Positions 33,813-46,430 of a stretch of DNA of 64,000 nucleotides are shown piece after piece. Made by a program: the position numbers and the translations under genes. The notes beneath the pieces were generated by a model. That model did not search any database and was not told the DNA's origin. It saw only the letters and a list, made by a program, of their open reading frames with translations. The stretch spans positions 9,300,001 through 9,364,000 of the forward strand of contig OX485806.1 in the NCBI GenBank assembly GCA_950295325.1. The letters are read 5' to 3'. The stretch is from Polytrichum commune. Its lineage: Eukaryota; Streptophyta; Polytrichopsida; Polytrichales; Polytrichaceae. Position 1 is the first letter of the stretch. Each line of letters begins with the position of its first letter.

Positions 33813-36800
33813 ATGATTGGCGTGGCCATGGCTGCTCTGCAAGCCAACCTGGTGCTTGCGGGGCCGCCTCGGGGCCACCCGCACCGCACCCCCGCACTCT
33901 GGGACCAGCAGCAACAGCAACAACAACATCAACCACAACAGCAGCAGCAACAACAGCAACAATTGTCTTGCACATCTTCCGCACCAGCGTCGGTGCCTAT
34001 GCCTCTGCCCGCCTCCCAGCCGGGGTGGTCCGGGTACGGCCGATTGACGGCCATTCTTGAGCCCGTGTTCGAGGCTAGGGTTAGGAGCAAAGAGAAGGAA
34101 GCGCAGGATCGCAAACGGGAGCAGGAAGAGGAAGAGGAAGAGCGAGAGCAACAGCAACATGAAGGGAATGCAGGCCACGGCCGTATCTCCTGGGAGCGAG
34201 AGCGAGGCAGCAACTCCAATTCAGAAGGAGGAGATGAAAAGACAGCAACAACAGCGTCAACAGGAGCAGCGGCAGGAGCAGGGCAGGGGTGGAGAGACGG
34301 AGCCAAGTTTTCGCGGTGGAAGAAGCAACGGGGGGCGACGGGGCAGAACAGGACGGTAATAGGGAAGCCACGGTTAGGGAAGCTGGAGTCCAAGCGAGGG
34401 GAGCCATGGCAGAGCGGGTTAACGGAGTTCGGGGAGGTTTTGTTCAATGCAATTCGCGGCACGGAGGAGGCAGAGTGTGCGAGTGTGCATTTGAGTCCTT
34501 CGGAGTCGAAGCTGACAACAAGGGAGCTGCTGGCGATTATCAAGGGGTTAGGGAATCAGAGAGCATGGGCTAAGGCGCTCCAGGTGTTCAACTGGATGAA
34601 GGGGACGGAGAAATTGAAGCCTGACAATGCGACCATTTCGGTTATGTTGAGGATTCTTGGACGGGAGTCACAGCTGTTGGCGGCGTCGAAGCTGTTTGAG
34701 AGTTTGAAAATGGAGGGTTACTCCTTGAATGTGTATGCGTACACTTCGCTTATTAGTGCGTTAGCGAGGAGCCGGAATTATAAGCAAGCGCTGGGGTTCT
34801 TTGAGCAGATGAAGGAGGAAGGGCCGCAACCGAGCCTTGTGACGTATAATGTGATCATAGATTTGTATGGTAAGAAGGGGAGGTCGTGGGATAAGATTCT
34901 GGAGCTGTTCAAGGAAATGAGAGCACAGGGAATTCGGCCTGATGAATACACATACAATACGGCGATTACTGCATGTGCGAGTGGATTCCTTTGTGAGGAA
35001 GCTAAGAAACTTTTCGCGGAAATGAAAGGTTCTAAGTTAGCACCTGATAGGGTGACGTATAATGCGCTACTGGATGTGTATGGGAAGGCAGGGTGGCACC
35101 AGGAAGCTCAAAATGTTCTAAAAGAGATGGAAATCGCAGGATGTCCACCTAACATTGTGACTTATAACGAGCTTCTTTCTGCATTTGGAAGAGCAGGGCT
35201 CTACAAAGAGGCCGCTGCGATGAAAGATACGATGATCAGTAAGGGATTTGAGCCAGATGTGTTTACTTACACCAGTCTTCTCTCAGCTTATGGGAGGGCG
35301 AGCTGTGTCAAGGAAGCCATGGATATCTACAAGCTCATGCGGAGCAAGAATTGCACACCCAATCTTTTCACATTTAACGCCTTGATAGACATGCACGGGA
35401 AGCAGAAGAATTTCAATGAGATGATGGAGATATTCGAAGATATGCAGGCAAATTTCTCAAACCATGGATTAGATACTTGTCGTTCTCCCTTTCCTTAGTA
35501 TAAACTTTCACTCTTATCCATTTGCAAAGGTGCAATTACAAGGGTTTAGGGTTTCGAGGACCAAATTGTGGATCACAAAGTTGGTTCAGTAAGGCTACCA
35601 GTTGGGACTTCCATGAAAATTATGGGGAAAATATGGCATGCTAAATGGGAAATGTTATTCAGCTTTGCAAATGGATACGATGGAACTTGACTGCATATTC
35701 AAAGATATGCAGGCAAGTTTCTTGAACTGTGGATTAGATACTCCTCGTTCTCCCTTTCCTAGGATGAACCTTCGTTCTTATCCATTTGCAAAGGTGCAAT
35801 AACTGGGGTTTAGGGTTTTGAGGACCGGACTGTAATCCACAAAGTTGGTCTACAGGGCTACCAGTTGGACTTCCATGAAAAACGTGGGCCACTCCTCTGG
35901 AGTTTCGTATGGCCTGCTTAATGGGAAATGCTATTTCTCATTTTTAGAATTGGGTTGAAGCTGCAAACTAAGAGCAGGCAATTGTTCTTCAATTCTCTGT
36001 AGATCAAGAAATTTTTGCTTCTGACCTTGCACTTTGCAACGGAGGAGCTCTCATTGCATTGGAAGGTTGTCCATTGAATTTTCACGTTAGGGGACAGGGT
36101 TTTGCAGGAATGTGATTGTGAGCCTGACATTGTGACATGGAACACTCTTTTGGGAGTTTTTGGCAAAAACAGCATGTACGAAGAAGTCTTGAAGGTATTT
36201 TTTACATGTTCCTTGTTCAGTTGTAGGCCCTGTTCTTATTAACTGGAAAACTTTTGTGTACCTAGACAAGGACTACGTGCATGAGCACATGATCTTTTTC
36301 AGCACAGTTAATAGGGCAATTTAAGACACCATGAAGCAATTATCTAGAAAAATAATGTGAAACATATGCTAGTACTTGTTCTCTTATCGTCTGCTTCCAA
36401 GGTATCTACAAAGTTGTGCTCATTTTAATACTCTAGACACTTAAATGATTGGTATGGGGTGTTTGCAGGTATTCCGAGATATGAAGAAGGCAGGTCATGA
36501 GCCAGAGAAGGCAACTTTTAACACCCTCATTGATGCTTATGGACGATGTGGGTCTTCAGAGCAGGCAATGGGTATTTATAATGGCATGTTACGGGCTGGA
36601 TGCACCCCGGATTTGGCCACTTATAACTCTTTATTGGCTGCCCTTGCAAGAGAAGGTCAATGGGAACAAGCTGAACAGGTGTTAGAAGAGTTGAAGAAAA
36701 GCAATTATAAGCCAAATGATGTTTCATATGCCTCAATATTACATTCATATGCAAATGGTGGACAAATACAAATTATGAAGTCACTAATTGAAGATCTATA

Positions 36801-38294
36801 CGGCACTCAACAACCTTTTAGCAAAATTTTATATAAGACATTTATTCTTGTGTACAGGTGCATCCCTCTTCATGTCAGCTCCTACTCTTTGACAATGAAT
36901 CTATGCATAATGATCTTGGTTCATCAAACATGTTAGTTTTCTTTCTGCTCATAGATGAATTCTTGTGTGCGGTTGGCAAGGTTGTCAGATGGTCAGGTTC
37001 ACTCATCATGGAACCTAGGTGCACTAGAATGTTGTATCTGAAACTCAACAACTTACATGACTAACCTGTACAACCCTTGTGTACAGCAAATGTGGCCTCT
37101 TTGAAGAAGCAGAGCTGGCATTCCAGGAAATGCAATGTCAAGGGCATGTACTAGATAACATCACCTTCAATGCCATGATTGCTTTGTATGGAAAAAGAGG
37201 AAGGGTGGACAAGGCTACTGAGACTTTAACGTTGATGAAGGCGACTGGATTGGCACCTGACCTTGTGACATATAACTGCATGATGAGTATGTATGGGCGT
37301 GAAGGGATGTATCGAAAAGCAGAGCAACTCTTAAGAGATATGGTTGAAACAGGAAATACTCCTGATTTGGTCTCCTACAACACTGTCATATTCTCATACA
37401 GGTCTGCACTCTCTTATCACTTCCTCAACCCTCTGGATCAGTGATCATTGGTGTCCTCCCCAGGATTCAGTAAACAATAGAGTCATCTGCTAGGAGTTTG
37501 GTACCTCTTTGAGGGACTTTTCTATTAAGAGCTGATTAGAGCATCTTGTGTCAGAGCCTAAGTTTGCAAGTGGGTGACACTCCTTGGACCTCCGCTTTCA
37601 ACTTAAAAACAATAGAGAGAACTTAGGATCTAAAACAGGGTTTAACCTAAATCTTGGTTCAGTCTACGCAAGGCTAGCTTGGCCCACTGATTCTAGTATA
37701 ACAACCTAGAAAGTTAGTTACTTATAGCCTGACCTCACTCTTTTAGCATGTTAGTTCAAGTCCTAAGAAACTCAACTTTTTCACCAACTCATCAGGAGTT
37801 TGACCCAGAGGCTTTACGGATAACTCTAATGGCTTCTCTCTTTTTCCAACAGATGTTGTCCCAACTACACAGGTCATGCAAGGGGACAGTGATATGTTCT
37901 GATAATTAAGAGTATGAAGTCACTTTAATATCTGATGATAAGTGGTGCTGATTGCAGCAAGCACGGACAAATGGATGAAGCAGCTCGAATCTTCCATGAG
38001 ATGGTCAGCAAGGGCCTTCAGCCTGATGCATTCACCTACAATAGCTTTGTGAGTTGCTATGCAAATCTGGGAATGTTTGCAGAAGCGATGGATGTAATCA
38101 AACACATGAAGAAAACTGGCTGCAGGCCAGGCGAGGTCACTTATCGCACCCTAATTGACGCATACTGCAAGTTGGGAAAGTTTTCAGAAGTGGACAGGAT
38201 CTTTCGATTTATCAAAGATTCAGACCCACATCTTGATAAGGCGGCGTATCGTAGAATAGCAGCACGGATTGATGAGTATGAGATGCGGTCTTGA
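33813..38294 (+). CDS. P-class pentatricopeptide-repeat protein, five exons (At5g02860-like)
   Basis: Exons 33813-35447, 36108-36194, 36469-36857, 37087-37401 and 37958-38294 join in frame to 920 residues. After an N-terminal low-complexity region (poly-Gln at about 32-50, acidic Glu/Arg/Gln segment at about 91-123), about 18 tandem 35-residue PPR motifs run from about residue 270 to the end; typical motifs are PSLVTYNVIIDLYGKKG and PDEYTYNTAI. The order and spacing match Arabidopsis At5g02860 as I recall it, including the junction EMMEIFEDMQ/ECDCEPDIVTW and the HSYANG and YSKCGLFEEAE regions. There is no E/DYW editing domain. P-class PPR proteins bind organellar RNA for stability, splicing or translation; the N-terminus could be a transit peptide, but this is inferred. 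Intron 1 has a GC donor; introns 2-4 are GT-AG. The start ATG is the first in frame after a stop at 33648. Confidence 0.9.
35410..35945. repeat. 265-bp tandem duplication across exon 1 end and intron 1 of the PPR gene
   Basis: Copy A (about 35410-35665) and copy B (about 35675-35945) are offset by 265 bp. Both contain GATATGCAGGCAA, that is the last exon codons plus the GC donor, then 'ctcgttctccctttcct', 'ttatccatttgcaaaggtgcaa' and 'ggctaccagttgg' segments. Copy B is thus a decayed duplicate of the exon end inside the intron. Confidence 0.8.
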
Positions 38295-39393
38295 TGATTG
38301 TGCTATTATACTTTTCATTTTCCATTCATCTTTAGTCTGCGTGGAGTCCCTACTATCTCCAGGGAGAAGGTAATTGTTGTAATAGAAGCAACCCATTTAC
38401 AAATCAATCAAAGTTCTCGGTTTTAGGATTTGATCAGTGTCTCCTGAGAATTTGTTGGGAATTCTTTCCAGAATTAAACTCTGGATGTGGGCACAGTTGC
38501 AGCAGCCTCAATCGCATGTAATAATTAAGAATTGGGAGCAACAGATACCAGATGAAGCCCTTGATTCAGAATCACTGGGTGAGCAAATTGTGCATAAGCA
38601 ATTTCTTAATTCACATGCTAAATGTGAGGTGGATGAGGTTAAATCGATTAGTTTCCTTGATCAGACACCTGTTTTTGGCACCTAATTGGCAATACAATCA
38701 TTCTAATTTGGTGGGTGAGTAATACATGCTGATTTAGCTGCCATGTTGATGACGTTAGAATCAAACTGTGCCATCATCCTTACATGGAAACTAACCCTAA
38801 GCCTCCAACTGACAGCAAGGAATGGATAGTGCCATGACACACATGTCCCCGATTTTGAGTGCAAAAGTGAGGAGGCGTTCGTCTCAAAATGAGCAGTTGT
38901 AGCATTGGTAATGTGTTTAGACCAACTTTTGGCTTCAAAAATTCACAGTATTTTCAATTGAAGGAATAAAATTACCGAAAACATTGCCGTCCTCCTTGTT
39001 TCCATCTTCCTACACGGGAAAAATTTACACAGCCACATACTTCTCCAAACTTGGGGCAGAATCTCTTAAGCGATCGGTTTTGAAGGAATGATTGGAATTT
39101 CATGATCTTGGGCAAAGAAATTCATGCACTGCCACACGGCCCGATTAGAAGGCTCCGAGTGTAAGCTGAGTGAAACATAAATTACAAGTTTTATGTTGGC
39201 AGGTGACTCACCCTCCCAATATGAGACATTTATTCTCTTGATTGACAACAAAGACTAACTTACTACACGTAGTCGTCGGATGGCATCACAAGTTTATATT
39301 CTGATTGGGCCAATTGTGAGTCATCGTGGCACATGGATATCCGAGATCTTACTACCTACGATGGGGTTAATCAATTACGAAGTTCATTCAAGG
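38295..39393. other. 3' flank of the PPR gene, no further gene seen
   Basis: The first several hundred bases probably include the 3' UTR. An 82-codon frame at 38437-38685 has no recognisable domain and is taken as 3' UTR or chance. Confidence 0.4.
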
Positions 39394-39532
39394 GCATCCA
39401 TAACATTATTCAGATCTATAACAATGTTCTATGGGACTGACATTATTCCACATAATATTCTTCATATTAAGACTGAATATGGGGAATATTCTGTGGAATG
39501 TTGTCCATCCCATATAACATTGTTATGGATGT
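39394..39532. mobile_element. Small fold-back MITE (~138 bp)
   Basis: CATCCATAACATT at the left and ACATTGTTATGGATG at the right are inverted, and the interior is also self-complementary (ATTCCACATAATATTC against GAATATTCTGTGGAAT). The whole piece can fold into a long hairpin. Confidence 0.65.
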
Positions 39533-40889
39533 GAATCATGTTATGTCAAATGCTAATGTAGCTTAATAATAATAGCAACATATTTTCACACGTCACCTGA
39601 GGGCACTTCAAACGTGATCATTGCGTTCTAAGATCTCTCATTGGTCGAAAAGGCCGAGACCGTCCAAGTTCACTTCACACTAGTAGGTAGAGGGCTAAGG
39701 GCCCAAAGAAATTATCACGCATGAAAAGTCTACGTGGATTCTTATATGGCATACCATGTTAATGTTACGGCCTTTTGATGAGAATCAAAAGGGCCCTCAC
39801 ATTTGCACAGTCACAACAACTTGGTCAATGCATGAAGTGGCCATGAGTGACGGTGCTAGTAAGGCATCTTCAATTCAAGGTAGATTAGTTGTGTTTTTTT
39901 TTTTGGTGGATTGGATGGATTTTCATATTGACGTATCCAATAGGAAGTCGTCCCAACATTGGCTTCATCCACAAACCACTCCCATGACTTGAGGAGCCAA
40001 TTAGTCAGGCCATAGTGACATTCGGTTCTCTATGTCTTTCGGTGGGATGAGGGAGAGGACACATGATTGTAGCAAAAGGGTTACAATAGTGGTGACTAGT
40101 GGTGATTGATAGATGGTGATTGATAGATGGAGGTCACATTCCCAAAGTCCTAGATGAGTTTCAACGTAATACACATGTCAAAAAGGAACTCCATACTACG
40201 TTCTCGTATTTACTTGGAATGATTATGTTTTGCTCAACAATACAAGGAAATCATATGATATAATTAAGATCATATTGCCCAAAATCGTAATATATGGTTC
40301 GAATAAATGAACACCATTATGAAATTTCAGGGGGATTTGGGTTGTCCACACCCACTAAAGGGGGAAGGGATAAAAAATGTGCCATGTGGATTTGTTGTTG
40401 ACTCATCCACCATAACAATATATGAGGAGTGTTGGGGCACATAAGTGTGGGCCGATGAGGTGGACATAGTTACTTGTCCAACAATGTGATTGGACGGCGG
40501 GGGGAGGGGGTGTTTCTTTTTTGGAGTTGACAAGCTGAGTTGTGGTGGATGACTAAATGTGGGGATGGACACTCATGTTAAGTGGTTGCGGGGATTGGCT
40601 ATGGTTGGTCGCCAATCTTAGGTATATTGGTTGGTTCTTTCCTCATGCATGGTACTCAACCCCATCCCATTTGTCCAAGATAAGAGGTATTAAGAAGAGT
40701 TACAAGTAGTTAGCAAGATTACCACTAGGGGTTACAAGTAGTTGATTGGGTTGCCACCTCGGGGGGTTCACTAGCGAAAATCGTAGAACAACGTGCGATA
40801 AAAAATAGGGTCTAATATATTCATTCTAGATAAATTTTGTAAAAAACTTACATATAATATAGGGGGTTTTAAAATAGTGAAAAAGGATT

Positions 40890-40959
40890 ACATGTAGAAT
40901 ACCATCACATGTAAAATACCATCACATGTAAAATACCATCACATGTAAAATACCATCAC
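40890..40959. repeat. 17-bp tandem array, four units
   Basis: ACATGTAAAATACCATC repeats at 40890, 40907, 40924 and 40941; the first unit has one substitution. Confidence 0.9.
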
Positions 40960-42195
40960 ACCTTTATTTTGAAAAATACCATACCTTATAATCTTTTCTG
41001 CAAGGTAAATAGCCCCCCAATAAATAGGTCCCGAACGCACGTGTATGCAAAATACAAGAGGGAGTGAACCCCCCGAGGTTGCCACTAATCCATTTTTAAT
41101 CACTCGGCTACATAATAGCCTAGTTGAGTGCACCCTTGAGGCTTCGTAATACTAGTTTTGAGATGCCTCAAAGAATCAAAGCGATGACTTATACAAAAGA
41201 ATACACTAGAATATTATGCACAATTGGTCTAGTTCTTTCACTCTTCGATGTTTGCATGTGTTGTGGAAATTGTTGAGAGTGTTGTGCTTGCACATTTAAG
41301 TCTCTGGTAGAGTCTTGTAAATGTGAAAGTGATATTGTTACTTCAACCTTTCAGAGTAATAGGTGTTGGTGACGTCTCAATCTCCATGTGTTTTTTCTTT
41401 CCTAAAATATTTATGAGGGGTGTATGCCATATCAATAGAATGCCCAATATACAATATCCTAGCAAAAGTGGGACAGTTCTTATCTTTTTCTTCCAATACC
41501 CAAGTCACTACATGACCTTTGTTACTCTTAACAATGAATTGTTGAAATGGTAGTTGCCCACCTTTACTCATTGGATATTCAAGTTACCTTTGTGGTAAAA
41601 TATTAGTGAAATGGGACATAAATTCACTTGGGAACATGCTTGAGAGCGTGCTTGGGATCGTGTTTGAGACGTGCATAACTATGGATAATGAAGTAGTATA
41701 GTCAATTGAGACATGCCGTATGTGCAACATGTGCACTGAATACTCGTGAATAATATCACATTTGTAATGGATTCATAATGACTTATACATATGAATACAC
41801 AATATGACATGTCTAAGCACTACACATATTTTAATATAATATATTTAGAACATCTTCGTCTTATTGAATGGCCATATCATTCTCATCTTCATTTGTGCTA
41901 AAAACTACAATCACTTGATGACTACTTAAAACCGCGACCTCGTTTAATTTTGGATCAATTGATGTTGTATCTTTGTCTAACAATCAACGTTTGAATTTCT
42001 TGGACCAAAAACCTCCAAAAGAAAGAAACTCGGAGCTTGCTCAAACAACACATGCATCCGACACCCAAAGACTGCAACCAGAAGGTTTGGAAGGCTTGAT
42101 TACATTTAATCACGCTTAATTGGTTTGAATGCGTATGAATACTTGTGAAAGTACAAGACAATACCTATACTACCATTGAATATACACACTATTGT

Positions 42196-42660
42196 TTTTG
42201 GGGGTGTTTTTTGCTTTGGGCTTCACCCGAGCTCCATTGGCTCCTATTGTTGAGCTTCAATGGCATACTTTTGAGCTTCATTGGCTCTTGTTTTGGGGGG
42301 TGTTTTGCTTTGGGCTTCACCCCAGCTCCATTGGCTCATATTGTTGAGCTTCAATGGCATATATTTGAGCTTCATTGGCTCTTGTTTTGGCAGGTGTTTT
42401 GCTTTGGGCTTCACCCGAGCTCCATCGGCTCATATTGCTGAGCTTCAATGGCATAATTTTGAGCTTCATTGGCTCTTGTTTTGGCGGGTGTTTTGCTTTG
42501 GGCTTCACCCGAGCTCCATCGGCTCACATTGTTGAGCTTCAATGGCATATATTTGAGCTTCATTGGCTCTTGTTCTATCGGGTGTTTTGCTTTGGGCTTC
42601 ACCCGAGAGCTCCATTGGCTCGTACTGTTGTGCTTCAATGGCATATATTTGAGCTTCTTT
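42196..42660. repeat. 94-bp tandem array, five units
   Basis: GCTCCAT(T/C)GGCTC recurs at 42231, 42325, 42419, 42513 and 42609, giving periods of 94, 94, 94 and 96. On the minus strand the units encode peptides such as EAQSKTPAKTRANEAQ, but 94 is not a multiple of three, so frames rotate between units. Confidence 0.92.
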
Positions 42661-43191
42661 GGCTCTTAGGCCTTGAGCGCGTCTTTTGTGCACGTCAAGA
42701 CGTTGTTGCCGAGCTTCAATGGCATATATTTGAGCTTCTTTGGCTCTTACGCCTTGAGCGCGTCTTTTGTGCGCGTCAAGACGTTGTTGCTGAGCTTCGG
42801 CAGCTCTTTGGACTTTGGCTTGCTTCGCGGCTTTTGCCTTGGCGAGCAAGCTGGCCATGCTAGGAGCGTGGCCTCGCTCCATGGGAATGGAGCTTCCATA
42901 GAATTCTCGCTCTGGAGTGGGATCCGATGCCACCTCCGCCACCAATCGGAGGCACGGCAAGCGTTCCTCTTTGCAACTCATTTCGAGCGAGCTGGTTTTA
43001 TGTGTGGTTCCAAATGTAGTAGGGCGAGGCAAGTCAGGGCGCAAGGATTTCAACCCGACACCTCGTGGGTTGTTGAGGAAGTGCCTTTCTGTTGCCTCTC
43101 CTTGAGAACCACGCCCACGGTATTCAATGGGTGTATGTGTAGGGCGAATATCACAGAGACCTTGCAGCTGCGGTGACAAGGCCACCCCCAT
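42505..43191 (-). CDS. Hypothetical protein with helical 27-residue repeats
   Basis: A 228-codon frame, one of the longest here outside the recognised genes. Residues 1-115 are non-repetitive (for example TPEREFYGSSIPMERGHAPS). Then an Ala/Lys/Gln/Arg-rich helical region contains two direct 27-residue repeats (AKEAQIYAIEARQQRLDVHK type), encoded by an 81-bp tandem repeat, and finally runs into the 94-bp array. The composition suggests a long alpha-helix or coiled coil. I do not recognise the family. It could be a decayed gene whose 3' end expanded into a tandem array, or an accidental frame; the exact 81-bp period supports past selection for frame. Confidence 0.35.
   Translation of the reverse strand: MGVALSPQLQGLCDIRPTHTPIEYRGRGSQGEATERHFLNNPRGVGLKSLRPDLPRPTTFGTTHKTSSLEMSCKEERLPCLRLVAEVASDPTPEREFYGSSIPMERGHAPSMASLLAKAKAAKQAKVQRAAEAQQQRLDAHKRRAQGVRAKEAQIYAIEARQQRLDVHKRRAQGLRAKEAQIYAIEAQQYEPMELSGEAQSKTPDRTRANEAQIYAIEAQQCEPMELG
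42641..42805. repeat. 81-bp tandem repeat, two units and a partial third
   Basis: GCATATATTTGAGCTTCTTT occurs at 42641 and 42722, and CGTCAAGACGTTGTTG recurs with the same 81-bp offset. The period keeps the minus-strand reading frame. Confidence 0.85.
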
Positions 43192-43275
43192 GAGCTTCTC
43201 TTCATTACCCTCATTTGTTCTTGAATTTTCTTATAAAGAATTCACAAAGAAAGCAGTTCCATGCATGTCGCGTAT

Positions 43276-43556
43276 GATCACAACAACTCTGCCGCACAAT
43301 GCTACGATGAGCGAGAGAGAGACACAGATAGATCACAACAACTCTGCCGCACAATGCTACGATGAGCGAGAGAGAGACACAGATAGATCACAACAACTCT
43401 GCCGCACAATGCTACGATGAGCAGAGAGAGACAGATAGATCACAACAACTCTGCCGCACAATGCTACGATGAGCGAGAGAGAGACACAGATAGATCACAA
43501 CAACTCTGCCGCACAATGCTACGATGAGCGAGAGAGAGACATAGATAGATGAGCGA
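43276..43556. repeat. 55-bp tandem array, five units
   Basis: GATCACAACAACTCTGCCGC starts at 43276, 43331, 43386, 43438 and 43493. Each unit ends in a GA-rich stretch (GAGCGAGAGAGAGACAC). A degenerate continuation reaches about 43700. Confidence 0.92.
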
Positions 43557-43974
43557 GAGAGACACGGATAAATGCTTCACTGCGATGAGCGACAGACCCA
43601 GACAAGTGCTTCTGGGCTTAAGGCTCTCCTCACACAACCTGCAAAACATATATGCCGCACCACCGCTGATGAGCGAGAGAGAGAGACACGGGAAAATGCT
43701 TCTGCGCTTAAGCCTTTTTTCACTTTATGGGCCACTCGTTGGTGGCTTCTGTAACCTAGGACTACTCGGATTCATCTGAGCCCTCTATACACATCTGACG
43801 GTTCAGATGTCATCTCTGTCACAACGTGGGCCCTATCAAGTGGTAGTCAGGTACCTTGGGTCCCAAACCTAACCAGATATCCACAGAATAAAGATGACGT
43901 ATCTCAACTCTCGTAGATATGACGATACCATATTCGTAGATATATGGATCTATGACACACTATGGTTGTCAGGT

Positions 43975-44350
43975 AGAGGGGTCTTAAATGGTTATTTTTT
44001 GCCAACTGGCTCACCTCTTCTCCTAGGGTATGAAAACACACTATTCTATGATCATGGTTGGCAATTGCAAACCAATGCCATCGCCACTTTCCTCATAATT
44101 TTCGGACCTCGCATGAATATCTCGTTCATTATCCAACTCAAGACATTCGTGCTTGTTAAATGGTCATAGAGCTTCCCCCAATTATGTTGATTGTTCAACC
44201 TAGACTAGTTATCAAAAAATTGAGCACGTCGTCCAGTTTATTTTAATCACATGTCTTTTTGGTATCCATTCTTGCAGTTAGACTTCACCACTCATCATTG
44301 AATACAGGTGTCCCATCATCAAGACGACAAATGAATTAGGCACGTTTTCC
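43975..44350 (-). repeat. R1 dispersed repeat, near full length
   Basis: It starts at GGTCTTAAATGGTTATTTTT, contains the central 'gagcacgt.gtccag' segment, and ends at 'gaattaggcacg'. It defines the approximate full length of R1 (~375 bp). Confidence 0.65.
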
Positions 44351-44459
44351 TTAATTTCACTCTTTGGCAGTGGAAATGCGTTGCTCGTATTAAACAATTT
44401 AAACAATTAAACGCTCACAAGTGTCACTCCTTCAGCATCGCCTTCATATGATATATTGT

Positions 44460-44800
44460 TGTCTATGGATCACGCTACGAATATTATGATGAAAGGTTCG
44501 GCACCCACTTCTTCAAGGAGACGAAACATGCAATCAATGCGAGTTCTCTTAGCCAATCTTGCAACTTTGGCTTGTAGCCGTTTTCCCCGTGGCTTTCGGA
44601 GCTCCTATGAATATGTCGACCGTTATCATCCAAACAAAGATTTTTTTTCATCGTAATAGCTGACCATATACCTCCCCCGCCACCCAATTATATTGACTAT
44701 TGACCGTAGAATGGTTAGCAAATTGTGAGCAATTAATCTAGTTTCCCTTAAAGACATGTCTCTTTGGTGTCATCTCCCACTCCAAAAATACAATACCAAA
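44460..44800 (-). repeat. R1 dispersed repeat, diverged copy
   Basis: It keeps 'ggagctcctatgaatat', 'tattgactattga.cgtagaatggttagcaaat' and 'tctttggtgtc' in order. It lies 110 bp after another copy. Confidence 0.5.
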
Positions 44801-46079
44801 CGTAAGACAATGATTATCTAATGAAACATCCATCTGAAATGGTTGAACCTATTTTGGGACGCACCCTAGATCACAGAGGCCCAAATTACACAAGTCCTCA
44901 AATGCCAATATGGTAGATATATGGGCAATTACGCGGGGCGGGGTGGGGGGGGGGGACACAAAATAAAGTCAAAACAAATCCTCAAATAAAACATATCACC
45001 ACTCTATAACCTATGCCCACCCAAACAATACGACGTTTGTCTTCACCTTCTCTCATGTTGCACAAAAAAACACATCAACAATCTTTGCACTAATCGACAC
45101 AATAAAAGCATTCCATGGCTTGGCGAACACCCTACTATCACACCCCTCAGCACAGTGCTTCACACTCATTAGTGTCGTTAGACTCAATGGATGCACACTG
45201 GACACACAAAACCCACAAAGCTCTTGGAAACATATCTCAAATCTCTATTTGATACCTCACACACATACCTCAATAAAAGGAGACTGGAAAAGAAACAAGC
45301 ACCAATTTCATTACACTAAATTATTCCACCCCACCTCTACTTTACCCCAATAATGAAAAAATTAATATACTACAATCCATCCATGAAAATAGGGATTAAA
45401 CCACAACCTACCCACGGCCACGTGGCCATTACAAGGAGGAGGCGAACGGACATCACATTTCAGATGTAATACAAACACCAATGTTCTTTTTTCCCTTCTT
45501 TACTTTTCTCTTCTTTTCTTTCTACTGATGCTATAGATTGGTGAAGATTTGCAAATATAATATGATCTTGAAGTGATCAAAATGTCACAATGTTGTTGAG
45601 ATATGAGCATTTCATGAGGTTGAGAGGATAACCATGCACGTGACGTCATGATCAAGCTTTTAAAGGCGACATACAAAATTGAATGTTATGTCTAGTGAAC
45701 AACAAATGGCTAAATAATAGCGAAATCCAAGGGGCATTTATGTTGCAGTCACAAATGTCCTCTTAGGCATATGTATGTTCAAGAAAAGTTTCTATTCTAA
45801 CTTAGGCTCACATAACTTAAGCCCACACTTAGCTTATGGCTTGCTGCTTACAAACTCTTAACATTCCAATGCAAATGACTCAAATGAAACTCATCAAAGT
45901 CAACGTGAATTGACAACAGTCAACAATTTATGATTCAAGAGTGAAATGCAAATTTGTATCCCTTTGACAAATGCAAATCGTGCATTTTGGGTTCATCTTG
46001 CCATCTGAACCTAATAATACTTGAATCTTACAGTGTTTGGGGCACAAAACTCCAGCAAGAGAGTGAACGGGTTTAAGGT
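44801..46079. other. Intergenic sequence, nothing recognised
   Basis: A G run occurs at about 44940-44955. No gene or element could be supported. Confidence 0.3.
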
Positions 46080-46430
46080 AGAAATGCCTTGAATGGATAC
46101 TTTCCTCTCTGCGCCCACTTCTCATAGAGTATGAAACACAATTAGTGTGTAATAATAAGAAAATCCGAGTTGTGCTCTTAGCCATTTGCCTCATAAATTT
46201 TAGAGCTCATATGGTAATCTTATTCATTATCAAAGTGAAGATTCTCGTGCTCATTAAGTAGGTCCTCCCAATCATGTTGACTATTGAGTCTAAAATGATT
46301 AGCATATTTTGAGCATGTACCAAAATCTATTTTAACTACATGTTTTTTGTTTTTTGGTGTGTCTTCTTAGATCCACACCTAACCACATACCTCTCAAATA
46401 TAGCTATGTTGGATTTAGGCACATCTACCT
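46080..46430 (-). repeat. R1 dispersed repeat
   Basis: A clear copy from 'gcgcccacttctcatagagtatgaaacac' to 'ggcacatctacctta' type sequence. Confidence 0.65.

Noticed and set aside
33666-34543. Long frames on both strands over the PPR 5' end (poly-Ser/Pro/Leu rich)
   Set aside because: They are shadows of the GAG and CAG/CAA repeats and of the PPR first exon.
42145-42863. Plus-strand frames over the 94-bp array (Trp/Leu/Phe-rich)
   Set aside because: They are translations of a tandem repeat whose frame shifts from unit to unit, and show no domain.
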